Shown in pieces: positions 25,552-33,230 of a stretch of 64,000 nucleotides of DNA. Both the position numbers and the translations under genes were made by a program. The notes beneath the pieces were generated by a model. It worked only from the letters and a program-made list of their open reading frames with translations. It had not been told where the DNA came from and searched no databases. The number at the start of each line of letters is the position of its first letter. Positions within the stretch are counted from its first letter, which is position 1. Origin of the DNA: an uncultured Corynebacterium sp. (GTDB taxonomy: Bacteria > Actinomycetota > Actinomycetes > Mycobacteriales > Mycobacteriaceae); the NCBI GenBank assembly GCA_946223355.1, contig CAMIPB010000003.1, positions 72,511-136,510 of the forward strand, written 5' to 3'.

Positions 25552-26495
25552 CTTTGGCTAGACAAGATGGTGATCACAACCCACGTCACCATCGCCGCTG
25601 GCAGCATGCCATCCAGGCGGTCCATGAGTCCACCGTGGCCCGGAATCATGTTAGACATATCCTTAATGCCTAACTCACGTTTAAATTGAGACTCAACCAA
25701 GTCGCCTAATGTAGCGCAAATGACAAGTCCAAAGCCCATGAGTGCACCGACCCACCAATGGTGAAACAGCAGGTAGTGCACTGCCAGAGCGCCGGTAATG
25801 ACGCCGAAAACGACTGAACCTGCAAAGCCTTCCCATGACTTCTTAGGTGATACGGCCGGGGCCATCGGATGTGAACCGAACATTACGCCCGCAACGAATC
25901 CGCCAACGTCTGATGCCACCACGCACAGCATGAACGTCACGATCGAAGCTGCGCCAGTAGCGAACGGTGTGGATACAGTCGAAAGCATTGCCGCGAATGT
26001 CGCAAATAGCGGAATCCACGTTAAAACAAAAATTCCTACCGCGGTATCACGCAGATAGTTTATCGGTGGCCGGTGGCGTCCGTTGTGGAACAGGCGTCCG
26101 AACATCAGAACAAGTACTGCAAGTACATAAACTGCAACCAAGCCCCTTGTCCCCGCGAACCACGAAACCCACACCATTCCCATTCCCCACAAGGACATGG
26201 AATATTTGGGAAGGTGATACGAATGGTCCCGCAGACGTGAGACAACTTCCCACGTTGCTAAGCCGGAGGCCACCGAGACAAGAAGGTACCACCACAGCGG
26301 CCCCGCCCAGGTCGCTCCAATTACTATCGCACCGAGAAATACTCCCATGCCTATTGCGACAGGCAAATTGCGCCCAGCGTTGTTCTTGGGCTGTGGGAGT
26401 GCGCTGCGAATCTTCTTTGAGGATGCCTTCTCGGCATTAGATCTTTTTGGGGAGGAAGAGCCGCTAATCTGCGCTGAATCAAGCGAACCAGCCAC
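25548..26495 (-). CDS. cdsA: Phosphatidate cytidylyltransferase (CDP-diacylglycerol synthase)
   Basis: Makes CDP-diacylglycerol from phosphatidic acid and CTP, the precursor of cardiolipin, phosphatidylinositol and related lipids. The 315-residue integral membrane protein has a basic, disordered N-terminus (about 1-45), about eight membrane helices and the C-terminal family signature: SPKKSWEG, then GDLVESQFKRELGIKD and IPGHGGLMDRLDG. The GTG at 26495 has GGGAGG 8 bases upstream. It overlaps the LapA-like gene by 4 bases at the shared TTAG stops. frr lies 100 bases upstream on the same strand. Confidence 0.95.
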   Translation of the reverse strand: MAGSLDSAQISGSSSPKRSNAEKASSKKIRSALPQPKNNAGRNLPVAIGMGVFLGAIVIGATWAGPLWWYLLVSVASGLATWEVVSRLRDHSYHLPKYSMSLWGMGMVWVSWFAGTRGLVAVYVLAVLVLMFGRLFHNGRHRPPINYLRDTAVGIFVLTWIPLFATFAAMLSTVSTPFATGAASIVTFMLCVVASDVGGFVAGVMFGSHPMAPAVSPKKSWEGFAGSVVFGVITGALAVHYLLFHHWWVGALMGFGLVICATLGDLVESQFKRELGIKDMSNMIPGHGGLMDRLDGMLPAAMVTWVVITILSSQS

Positions 26496-26595
26496 GGCAC
26501 GTACCTCCCAGACTAAACATAGTTAAAACAGCAGCCACGAAATGACCGAGGAAAAGCTAGAGTATCGCGGGCAAAATTGCCAGCAATGACAAAGC

Positions 26596-27153
26596 TTAAA
26601 CCTCCATCAATTCCGCTTCTTTCTTTGAGACGAGTTCATCGATGCTCTCCACGTAGCGGTGGGTTACCTTTTCCATCTCCTTCTCAGCAGCCGAAATCTC
26701 GTCTTCGCCTGCTTCGCCGTCCTTTTGCAGCTTCTTCAGCTGCTCCATGGCCTTGCGGCGAACGTTACGGATAGCAATCTTTCCGTCTTCGCCCTTGCCC
26801 TTGGCTACTTTCACCATTTCCTTGCGGCGTTCCTCAGTGAGCTGGGGAATAGTAACGCGCAGTACCTGACCATCGTTGGTTGGGTTAACGCCTAGGTCCG
26901 AGTTGCGGATTGCATTCTCAATCTCGCCCATCATTGACTGCTCGTATGGCTTAATGAGCAACATCCGTGGCTCAGGAACGCTAACGGTAGCCATCTGAGT
27001 AATTGGAGTTGGCGCGCCGTAGTAGTCAGCGACAAGCCCGTTAAACATCGCCGGGTTCGCACGGCCGGTACGAATAGTGGTGAGGTCGTCCCGAGTATGG
27101 TCCACCGATGCGGACATGCGCTCTTCTGCTTCGAGTTGAATTTCTTCAATCAT
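26596..27153 (-). CDS. frr: Ribosome recycling factor
   Basis: Splits post-termination ribosomes together with EF-G. The 185-residue protein is of standard length and shows the family sequence throughout: EERMSASVDHTRDDLTTIRTGRANPAMF near 10-37, PEPRMLLIKPYEQS (about 74-87) and VTIPQLTEERRKEMVKVAK (about 113-131). AAGGAA lies 9 bases before the ATG. It is 76 bases downstream of pyrH, the usual pyrH-frr arrangement. Confidence 0.97.
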   Translation of the reverse strand: MIEEIQLEAEERMSASVDHTRDDLTTIRTGRANPAMFNGLVADYYGAPTPITQMATVSVPEPRMLLIKPYEQSMMGEIENAIRNSDLGVNPTNDGQVLRVTIPQLTEERRKEMVKVAKGKGEDGKIAIRNVRRKAMEQLKKLQKDGEAGEDEISAAEKEMEKVTHRYVESIDELVSKKEAELMEV

Positions 27154-27229
27154 GTTTTAAATTCCTTCACTTTCTTTGGCGTCTTTATTAGCTGTGTGCT
27201 CCGCTCAGCCGAGGGAGAAAAATAAACCC

Positions 27230-27961
27230 TTAAGACTGTACCAAGGTGCCAATCTGTTCGCCGTTGACGGCACGAGCAATATTGCCTTCAGTTAGCAGAT
27301 TGAATACCAAAATTGGCATTTCATTATCCATGCACAATGAGAAAGCAGTTGCATCTGCCACCTTGAGATTCTGTTCGATGACCTCACGTGGGGTGATCTC
27401 GTGGTACAAGGTTGCTTCTGGATTCGTGCGTGGATCATCCGAGTAGACGCCGTCAACGCCCTTGGCTAAGAACAAGACCTCACAACCAATCTCAAGTGCT
27501 CGCTGAGCTGCAGTGGTGTCAGTGGAGAAATACGGCATACCCATGCCAGCGCCGAAAATGACCACACGGCCCTTTTCTAGGTGGCGGGAAGCACGCAGTG
27601 GAAGGTAAGGCTCCGCAATCTGTGCCATGTTAATAGCGGTCTGCACACGGCACTCCACGCCCTGCTGCAACAAAAAGTCCTGCAGTGCGAGGGAATTCAT
27701 GACGGTACCGAGCATGCCCATGTAGTCCGAACGGGAACGGTCCATTCCACGCTGAGAAAGTTGAGCACCACGGAAGAAATTTCCGCCACCAATCACAACC
27801 GCGATCTCAGTGCCAGTGCGAGCTACTTCGGCAATTTGACGCGCAACGTTTTCTACAACATCAGGATCAATACCAACATTGCCGCCACCGAACATCTCAC
27901 CACCCAGCTTCAGCATTACGCGCTTATAACCTGTACGTTTGGACGAATCTGGGGTAGTCAC
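27230..27961 (-). CDS. pyrH: Uridylate kinase
   Basis: Phosphorylates UMP to UDP for pyrimidine nucleotide synthesis. With the GTG at 27961 the protein has 243 residues, the usual corynebacterial length, and starts MTTPDSSKRTGYKRVMLKLGG. Amino-acid-kinase-fold motifs: LKLGGEMFGG (about 16-25), VVIGGGNFFRG (about 57-67) and the UMP-binding GAGMGMPYFSTDTTAAQRA. AAAGGAG lies upstream, though 13 bases away, which is long. An in-frame GTG at 28054 would add 31 residues; see findings. A terminator (28095-28129) separates it from tsf. Confidence 0.95.
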   Translation of the reverse strand: MTTPDSSKRTGYKRVMLKLGGEMFGGGNVGIDPDVVENVARQIAEVARTGTEIAVVIGGGNFFRGAQLSQRGMDRSRSDYMGMLGTVMNSLALQDFLLQQGVECRVQTAINMAQIAEPYLPLRASRHLEKGRVVIFGAGMGMPYFSTDTTAAQRALEIGCEVLFLAKGVDGVYSDDPRTNPEATLYHEITPREVIEQNLKVADATAFSLCMDNEMPILVFNLLTEGNIARAVNGEQIGTLVQS

Positions 27962-28094
27962 GACTGTAACCCGTCTCCTTTTTGTTGCGGATACTTCACT
28001 CGCCACAACTGCCAACCAACGACGTCTTTCGTCACTGACCAACCAGCTAGGCACAATTGCGTTCTATCCTACCCCACCTGCTACCCAGACAATG

Positions 28095-28129
28095 AAAAAT
28101 CCGCCCTGATGGTAATCATCAGAGCGGAT
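28095..28129 (-). terminator. Terminator after tsf
   Basis: On the minus strand, ATCCGC-CTGATG (28117-28129) pairs with CATCAG-GCGGAT (28099-28111) with one mismatch and the loop ATTAC, followed by TTTTT. It lies about 25 bases after the tsf stop. Confidence 0.85.
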
Positions 28130-28154
28130 AATCAAACTGCCAAGGTTTTAGGTT

Positions 28155-28967
28155 TTAAGCTCCAACCTCGAAACGCTCGAAGCCCAAGATGGTGGTGCCA
28201 GCTTCCTGTGCAACCTGCTCGACAGACTTCTTAGAATCAGACACAGATGGCTGCTCCAAAAGAACAACAGACTTGTAGAAGCCTCCGAGACGGCCTTCTA
28301 CAATCTTTGGAATTGCCTGCTCTGGCTTACCTTCTTCACGGGTGATCTGTTCTGCAATAGCGCGCTCCTTCTCAACGAGCTCAGCAGGAACATCCTCACG
28401 CTTCAGGTACTCAGGCTTCATAGCTGCAACCTGAAGGGCCACAGCGTGTGCACCCTCAGCTGCGCCTTCGTAGGCAACCATGACACCAACAGCTGGTGGA
28501 AGGTCAGCGGAACGCTGGTGCAAGTAGGTAGCGATGTTGTCGCCCTCTACGGTCACTGCACGGCGAAGCTGCAGCTTCTCGCCGATCTTCGCAGACTCCT
28601 GCTCAACGCGCTCAGCAGCGGTCATACCGTCGATCTCAACCTGAGCCAATTCCTCAGCAGAGTTTGCCTTCGCAGCAGCCGCTGCCTCAGCAATACGTGC
28701 GGCAAAGCTCTTGAAGTCGTCATTCTTTGCAACGAAGTCAGTCTCACAGTTGATTTCAACCATGGTGTTGCCGGAGACAGCAATCAAACCTTCAGTTGCT
28801 TCGCGGTCAGCACGCTTGGAAACGTCCTTAGCACCCTTGATACGGAGCAACTCGACAGCCTTGTCGTAGTCACCGCCGGACTCTTCTAGGGCCTTCTTGC
28901 AGGCCATCATGCCGGAGCCGGTAGCTTCACGCAGCTTCTTGACATCTGCAGCAGTGTAGTTCGCCAT
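28155..28967 (-). CDS. tsf: Elongation factor Ts
   Basis: Guanine-nucleotide exchange factor for EF-Tu. The 270-residue protein has the N-terminal UBA-like domain (about 1-40, VKKLREATGSGMMACKKAL), the EF-Tu-contact motif NCETDFVAKNDDF (about 76-88) and the two dimerisation subdomains with VMVAYEGA and EQPSVSDSKKSV. AAGGAGGATC lies 9 bases before the ATG, a strong Shine-Dalgarno. rpsB is upstream, but a terminator and 236 further bases lie between them, so tsf may also have its own promoter. Confidence 0.97.
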   Translation of the reverse strand: MANYTAADVKKLREATGSGMMACKKALEESGGDYDKAVELLRIKGAKDVSKRADREATEGLIAVSGNTMVEINCETDFVAKNDDFKSFAARIAEAAAAAKANSAEELAQVEIDGMTAAERVEQESAKIGEKLQLRRAVTVEGDNIATYLHQRSADLPPAVGVMVAYEGAAEGAHAVALQVAAMKPEYLKREDVPAELVEKERAIAEQITREEGKPEQAIPKIVEGRLGGFYKSVVLLEQPSVSDSKKSVEQVAQEAGTTILGFERFEVGA

Positions 28968-29203
28968 AGTTTGGGCGATCCTCCTTGAAATATAAACGGT
29001 ATTCGAGGTCTAAGCGTAGCCGACGTATCCGCAACGTGCTGATATCAGGGTGCCCGTAATAGCATTAAACGTTCACCCCGCGGAAATGCGGCGACGGCAC
29101 TCAAGCGCTAAGTGCGCCGGATGCGCTTTGTACGCACGTCTAAGAGCTTACGTTATTGCCCTACCATCGCGCAGAATTGGGGCGTAATTGTAGGGGAAAA
29201 GAA
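28968..29203 (-). other. Leader/intergenic region upstream of tsf
   Basis: About 235 bases between the rpsB terminator and the tsf start. Apart from the Shine-Dalgarno near 28977-28985 and a short CCGC/GCGG hairpin around 29077-29094, I see no ORF, known riboswitch or clear promoter. It could hold a tsf promoter or an autoregulatory leader. Confidence 0.4.
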
Positions 29204-29250
29204 AATCCCGAGTGTTTGCTATAACAACAAACACTCGGGATTCCCGTTTT
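29204..29250. terminator. Strong terminator after rpsB
   Basis: A 15-bp perfect stem (29204-29218 with 29228-29242) around a 9-base loop. T-rich tracts follow on both strands (TTTTCTTTT on minus, CCGTTTTT on plus). It lies 41 bases after the rpsB stop, so full rpsB-tsf readthrough would have to bypass it. Confidence 0.9.
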
Positions 29251-29282
29251 TCCAGCACACAGTTTGTGCGGCCTGGAACTAA

Positions 29283-30134
29283 TTATTCAGCGGACTTCTC
29301 CTCAGAAGCAGCATCCGCTTCTGGTGCTTCTTCAGAGCCAGCTGCGGAAGCTGGGTCAGATGCAGCAGCTGCCTCAGCAGCATCGCGTGCATCCTTCTCA
29401 GCAGTATCGCCTGCAGCCTCACGAGCCTTTGCCAACTGGCGCTCCTCGCGAGCCTTCTTGCCTTCTTCAACCGCGGTAGCGATGACACCGGAGAGCAACT
29501 TGGCTGCACGGATCGCGTCATCGTTGCCTGGGATTGGGAAGTCAACATCATCTGGGTCGCAGTTGGTGTCCAAGATTGCAACAACTGGAATGTTGAGCTT
29601 CTTAGCTTCCTTGATTGCGATGTGCTCTTTGTTGGTGTCAACAACCCACAAAGCAGAAGGTGCCTTGGTCATCTCAGAGATACCACCGAGAACGCGCTCC
29701 AATTTGGTGCGCTCACGGTTAAGCATCAGGACTTCCTTCTTGGTGCGGCCCTTGTAGCCGTCTTCAGCTGCGTCCATTGCCTGCAGTTCCTTCATGCGGT
29801 GCAGACGCTTGGAAACAGTCTGGAAGTTGGTGAGCATGCCTCCCAACCAACGGTGGTTGACGTAAGGCATCTGAACACTGTCAGCAGCTTCCTGAACAGC
29901 TTCCTGAGCTTGCTTCTTGGTGCCTACGAACAAAACGGTGCCGCCGTGAGCAACGGTTTCCTTGACGAACTCGAAAGCCTCATCAATGTAGGTCAGGGTC
30001 TGCTGAAGGTCGATGATGTAAATGCCGTTACGGTCGGTGAAGATGAAACGACGCATCTTTGGATTCCAACGACGGGTCTGGTGACCGAAGTGCACACCAG
30101 CGTCGAGGAGCTCGCGCATGGTTACAACTGCCAT
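29283..30134 (-). CDS. rpsB: 30S ribosomal protein S2 (uS2)
   Basis: Structural protein of the small ribosomal subunit. The 283-residue protein begins MAVVTMRELLDAGVHFGHQ and contains HRWLGGMLTNFQTV (about 88-101) and VVDTNKEHIAIKEA (about 157-170), all typical. The last 60 residues form an Ala/Glu/Asp/Ser-rich acidic tail absent from E. coli S2, as in other actinobacteria. The start region is AGCGAGCGAATC before ATG, a weak Shine-Dalgarno. It is followed by a strong hairpin, then tsf. Confidence 0.97.
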   Translation of the reverse strand: MAVVTMRELLDAGVHFGHQTRRWNPKMRRFIFTDRNGIYIIDLQQTLTYIDEAFEFVKETVAHGGTVLFVGTKKQAQEAVQEAADSVQMPYVNHRWLGGMLTNFQTVSKRLHRMKELQAMDAAEDGYKGRTKKEVLMLNRERTKLERVLGGISEMTKAPSALWVVDTNKEHIAIKEAKKLNIPVVAILDTNCDPDDVDFPIPGNDDAIRAAKLLSGVIATAVEEGKKAREERQLAKAREAAGDTAEKDARDAAEAAAASDPASAAGSEEAPEADAASEEKSAE

Positions 30135-30543
30135 GATTCGCTCGCTTTCTAAAAATCAAATAGTTTTGGTTACATGAAAATGTACGGGTTTTAATCCCGC
30201 ACCCTGGCTACGAAGATCTTCATCAACGCCCGCATACACTTGAGAAATCTCGAGCAATACAGGACCGTGTCGAATTCAGATTGGCGCGTCCATTTTTACT
30301 GGTAGCGCCGACTTCGCCGCGCGTAGTCAGCGGATGTTTTGAGTTTGAGTCACTAAAACAGCACACTGCTAATGCCAATAATAGTGGGTGCAGAACAAAA
30401 GATCCAAAACGAAATACCCACTAAGAACAACACTTCTGCAATCGAAACCTATCCACAGGCAGTAGAGCCCAATTCAGCGCCATATTCCACAGCCTGCAAA
30501 CTTCCTCTGTCCACAGAGAGCTTCCTACCGTATCTATCTTCTT
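30135..30543. other. 409-bp intergenic region between rpsB and the M23 peptidase gene
   Basis: It must contain the rpsB promoter (minus) and the peptidase promoter (plus). Visible: AGTGGGT (30384-30390) and ACCCACT (30416-30422), a long-loop inverted repeat, and three DnaA-box-like sites with core TCCACA (30449-30457, 30483-30491, 30507-30515). A 60-codon ORF at 30372-30554 has no Shine-Dalgarno and no similarity I recognise. Confidence 0.4.
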
Positions 30544-31074
30544 ATGACAGATAAGTACTACTGCTTTCGCAACTACCAGCCCACAAGGATCATTCGCGTA
30601 TCTTTCTTCCTGAGTTTCTTTGTGGCGCTGTCGATTTTTACTCCTACCTACCTCGCAGCTGCATACATTGACCCCGCTTCAGGTTCCCCACTACCGCAGA
30701 CCGTACTTCGGGGGTTTAAAGCACCGAAGGAAAAATGGGGCCCCGGGCACCGCGGAGTAGACCTTGAACTTGAAGTGGGCGCCCGGGTCCGCGCAGCTGG
30801 GTCCGGCTCAGTTTCTTTCGTTGGGGTTGTGGCAGGAAAGCCGGTTATTTCGATCACTCATAAAGACGGAATTCGCACAACCTACCAACCGGTACACGCA
30901 ACTGTGGCAGAAGGAGACATCGTCAGCGAGGGTGATTTCATTGGCCGGCTAGGCCACACCGTTGACGGATTCCCAGGGCTTCACTGGGGAGCCAAAACCG
31001 GACCGGATTCCTACGTTGATCCCTTAAGTTTGTTGGACATGCCCGTCATTCGTTTAAAGCCGCTTGAAGGATAA
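30544..31074 (+). CDS. M23-family (LytM-like) secreted peptidase
   Basis: Predicted exported peptidoglycan hydrolase or LytM-fold regulator, 176 residues. The N-terminal signal/anchor (hydrophobic at about 17-40, with AAA at 38-40) is followed by a single M23 domain. Motifs: GHRGVDL (HxxxD zinc ligands, about 68-74) and HWGAK (about 146-150). The second-strand HxH motif thus reads HWG rather than HxH, so catalysis needs checking. TATCTA (30531-30536) lies 7 bases before the ATG. The M. tuberculosis Rv2891 gene has the same place between rpsB and xerC. It converges with xerC. Confidence 0.85.
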   Translation: MTDKYYCFRNYQPTRIIRVSFFLSFFVALSIFTPTYLAAAYIDPASGSPLPQTVLRGFKAPKEKWGPGHRGVDLELEVGARVRAAGSGSVSFVGVVAGKPVISITHKDGIRTTYQPVHATVAEGDIVSEGDFIGRLGHTVDGFPGLHWGAKTGPDSYVDPLSLLDMPVIRLKPLEG

Positions 31075-31097
31075 ACCTCCGTACTTTTGCCAGCTTT

Positions 31098-32003
31098 TCA
31101 CGCCCGTGGATGAGCTTGGTTGTACACGTCTTTTAAACGCTGTGAAGACACGTGCGTATAGATCTGGGTCGTTTGCAAAGAGCTATGACCTAATAGCTCT
31201 TGAACCATGCGCAGATCCGCACCACCTTCCAGAAGATGTGTCGCAGCCGAATGGCGCAGGCCGTGAGGAGTTAGTTCCTTTGCTCCAGTTACCTTCGCGG
31301 CTTTCTCAACTATCCGCCGCACCTGACGAGGATCCAGCCTTTTTCCGCGGACACCGACGAACAACGCGTTCGTGTCCTGTGCAATCTCAGCTCGCCCGGC
31401 GCGTACCCATGTCTGGAGGGCGTCGGCGCACGTGGTTCCGAAGGGAACGACTCGTTGTTTGTTTCCTTTACCGGTGACCCGGGCTATTCGGTCATTGAGG
31501 TCGATGTCCTTGGTATCTAGAGCACATAGCTCAGCAACGCGTATTCCGGTGGCATAGAGCAACTCAAGGATTGCAGAATCACGTTGAAACTCGGTTTTGT
31601 TCTTACTTACTGCATTTTCGACAAGTGCACCCGCGTCGGGTTCTTTGAGAACGGTGGGTAGATGTTTAGAAACCTTAGGGCTGACTAGGCGCTTAGCTAC
31701 ATCCGTTTGGAGGTGTCCTTGTTTCACACACCAGGTAGAAAAGGCACGGACGGCAGCGGTTCTGCGGGCGAGAGTAGCTTTGCTTTTGCCGTCTGATACT
31801 GCTTGGGCTAGCCATTTTCTTAGTGCATTAAGATCAAAATCTGCAAAGGCGCTAATGCCGCTTTCAACTAATAAGTTGAGATCTGAGCGGTATCCCTTGA
31901 CTGTTGCGTCCGAGCGCCCGAGAACTAGCAATTGGTACTCTGCGAAGTCTTGTATGGCTTCAGCTACCTGTCCTTGCAAATCTTGGGCGCTGTTTGAACT
32001 CAT
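31098..32003 (-). CDS. xerC: Tyrosine recombinase XerC
   Basis: Resolves chromosome dimers at dif with XerD at the division septum. The 301-residue protein has the N-terminal SAM-like core-binding domain (about 10-100) and the catalytic domain (about 115-290) with TGIRVAELCALD (catalytic Arg), a Lys in the beta-hairpin, HGLRHSAATH (HxxR), LGHSSLQTTQIYTHVS (His and nucleophile Tyr near 285). It starts 32 bases after dprA; a TATACT box (32012-32017, minus) 8 bases before the ATG suggests an own leaderless transcript. Confidence 0.93.
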   Translation of the reverse strand: MSSNSAQDLQGQVAEAIQDFAEYQLLVLGRSDATVKGYRSDLNLLVESGISAFADFDLNALRKWLAQAVSDGKSKATLARRTAAVRAFSTWCVKQGHLQTDVAKRLVSPKVSKHLPTVLKEPDAGALVENAVSKNKTEFQRDSAILELLYATGIRVAELCALDTKDIDLNDRIARVTGKGNKQRVVPFGTTCADALQTWVRAGRAEIAQDTNALFVGVRGKRLDPRQVRRIVEKAAKVTGAKELTPHGLRHSAATHLLEGGADLRMVQELLGHSSLQTTQIYTHVSSQRLKDVYNQAHPRA

Positions 32004-32011
32004 GAATACTG

Positions 32012-32017
32012 AGTATA
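32012..32017 (-). promoter_or_regulatory. -10-like box before xerC
   Basis: TATACT on minus lies in the 32-base dprA-xerC gap and ends 8 bases before the xerC ATG. It suggests an internal, leaderless promoter. Confidence 0.42.
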
Positions 32018-32035
32018 GGTCTTTGGCTATACCGT

Positions 32036-33229
32036 TTAGTCTTCATATTGTTTGCGTTGCCATTTAACCCCGGCGCGGTGAACAAGTCCTATTTTCTGGA
32101 GAGCAACCAAAATGTGGATGGTTAGTGCAAGTGTGAGACCTGCACTGGTTGCAATGTCTTCAGCTGTTTTTCCTTCCTCGGGCTCCATGGCATCAAAGAC
32201 TCTGAGCTCATTGCGAGTAAGTTTCTGTATCGGCGAGGCATCAAATTGAATCTCAAGTTGTGCTTGTGCGTCTATGTCTCCCACAGGGCTGAGAAGTTCC
32301 CGAACATCCTCTCCGCTGGTGACGAGTTGCGTTGTCGGCTCTTTGAGGCGCGCGTTGCACCCCAGTGAACCATTCGTTGTTATTGGGCCGGGCACTGCCA
32401 TAGGAACCTTTCCGAGTCCTTCGGCCCAACTGAGTGTGTTCAGTGCCCCTGAGCGCCAGCCTGCTTCTACAACTACTGTCCCCTTAGTAAGCGCAGCAAC
32501 CAGCCTATTACGGGTTAAAAACCTGTGCCGGTGCGGTGGCATTTCCGGTGGATACTCCGTGACGATGCAACCGCGTCCAGGATTTTGCGCAATGTCCGAA
32601 AATAGGTTTTTGTTGCGGGCCGGGTAGACCCGGTCAATTCCGCATGCTTGTACGGCTACAGTTGGTGCACCGATCTCAAGTGCGGTCTGGTGAGCAACGG
32701 TGTCTACTCCGAGGGCGCCACCAGAGACTACTGTCCACTGGGCGGATGCGAGGTCTTTGACGATCATTTGGGTCGCTTCGTGCCCGTACCGCGAAATAGC
32801 GCGTGTTCCTACAACAGCTACGGACTGCGCGATTATGGTACTGAGGTCATCTCCTCTTACCCACAGTCCGTGAGGTGGAAAGGCATCCTCTTGATAGCTT
32901 CGAATATGCTCACTCAATCCGGAGGCAGCAAAGCCAAAGGCTTGGTCAAATTCTTGGCGGGGCCATTCCCTTGATTCTGGTGTGACTAGTCTAGTGCCCA
33001 TTTCTCGTGCGATTTGCAGGTCTTCCTCTGCTCGGTCCCAATCCCAGCGCGTTGCGGTGGCTGGTCCAAGTTTGCCTAGCCACGATGCTCGCGTTTTAAT
33101 TCCGTGGGCTAGTTCACCGACGGACTTTCCTTCTGCAAGAAATCGTTGAACCTCATAGCAGGGGCCCTCTACCACGCGATTGAGGTATGCCCAGGATTCG
33201 TAATCAATATCTTCGTTCATGGTATTCAT
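32036..33229 (-). CDS. dprA: DNA-processing protein DprA
   Basis: DprA loads RecA onto incoming single-stranded DNA during transformation; it is also kept in non-competent bacteria. With ATG 33229 the protein has 397 residues. It has an N-terminal helical region, the Rossmann domain (about 130-300) with VVGTRAISRYG, SGGALGVDTVAHQTAL, NPGRGCIVTEYPP and a GTVVVEAG motif, and a C-terminal winged helix (about 330-390). The start was moved down from an upstream in-frame codon because the added part overlaps comM; the ATG is one base from the comM stop, so the genes are coupled. Confidence 0.93.
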   Translation of the reverse strand: MNTMNEDIDYESWAYLNRVVEGPCYEVQRFLAEGKSVGELAHGIKTRASWLGKLGPATATRWDWDRAEEDLQIAREMGTRLVTPESREWPRQEFDQAFGFAASGLSEHIRSYQEDAFPPHGLWVRGDDLSTIIAQSVAVVGTRAISRYGHEATQMIVKDLASAQWTVVSGGALGVDTVAHQTALEIGAPTVAVQACGIDRVYPARNKNLFSDIAQNPGRGCIVTEYPPEMPPHRHRFLTRNRLVAALTKGTVVVEAGWRSGALNTLSWAEGLGKVPMAVPGPITTNGSLGCNARLKEPTTQLVTSGEDVRELLSPVGDIDAQAQLEIQFDASPIQKLTRNELRVFDAMEPEEGKTAEDIATSAGLTLALTIHILVALQKIGLVHRAGVKWQRKQYED

Positions 33230-33230
33230 G

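Noticed and set aside
30372..30554. 60-codon ORF upstream of the M23 gene
   Set aside because: No Shine-Dalgarno, no similarity, and it overlaps the peptidase start and promoter.
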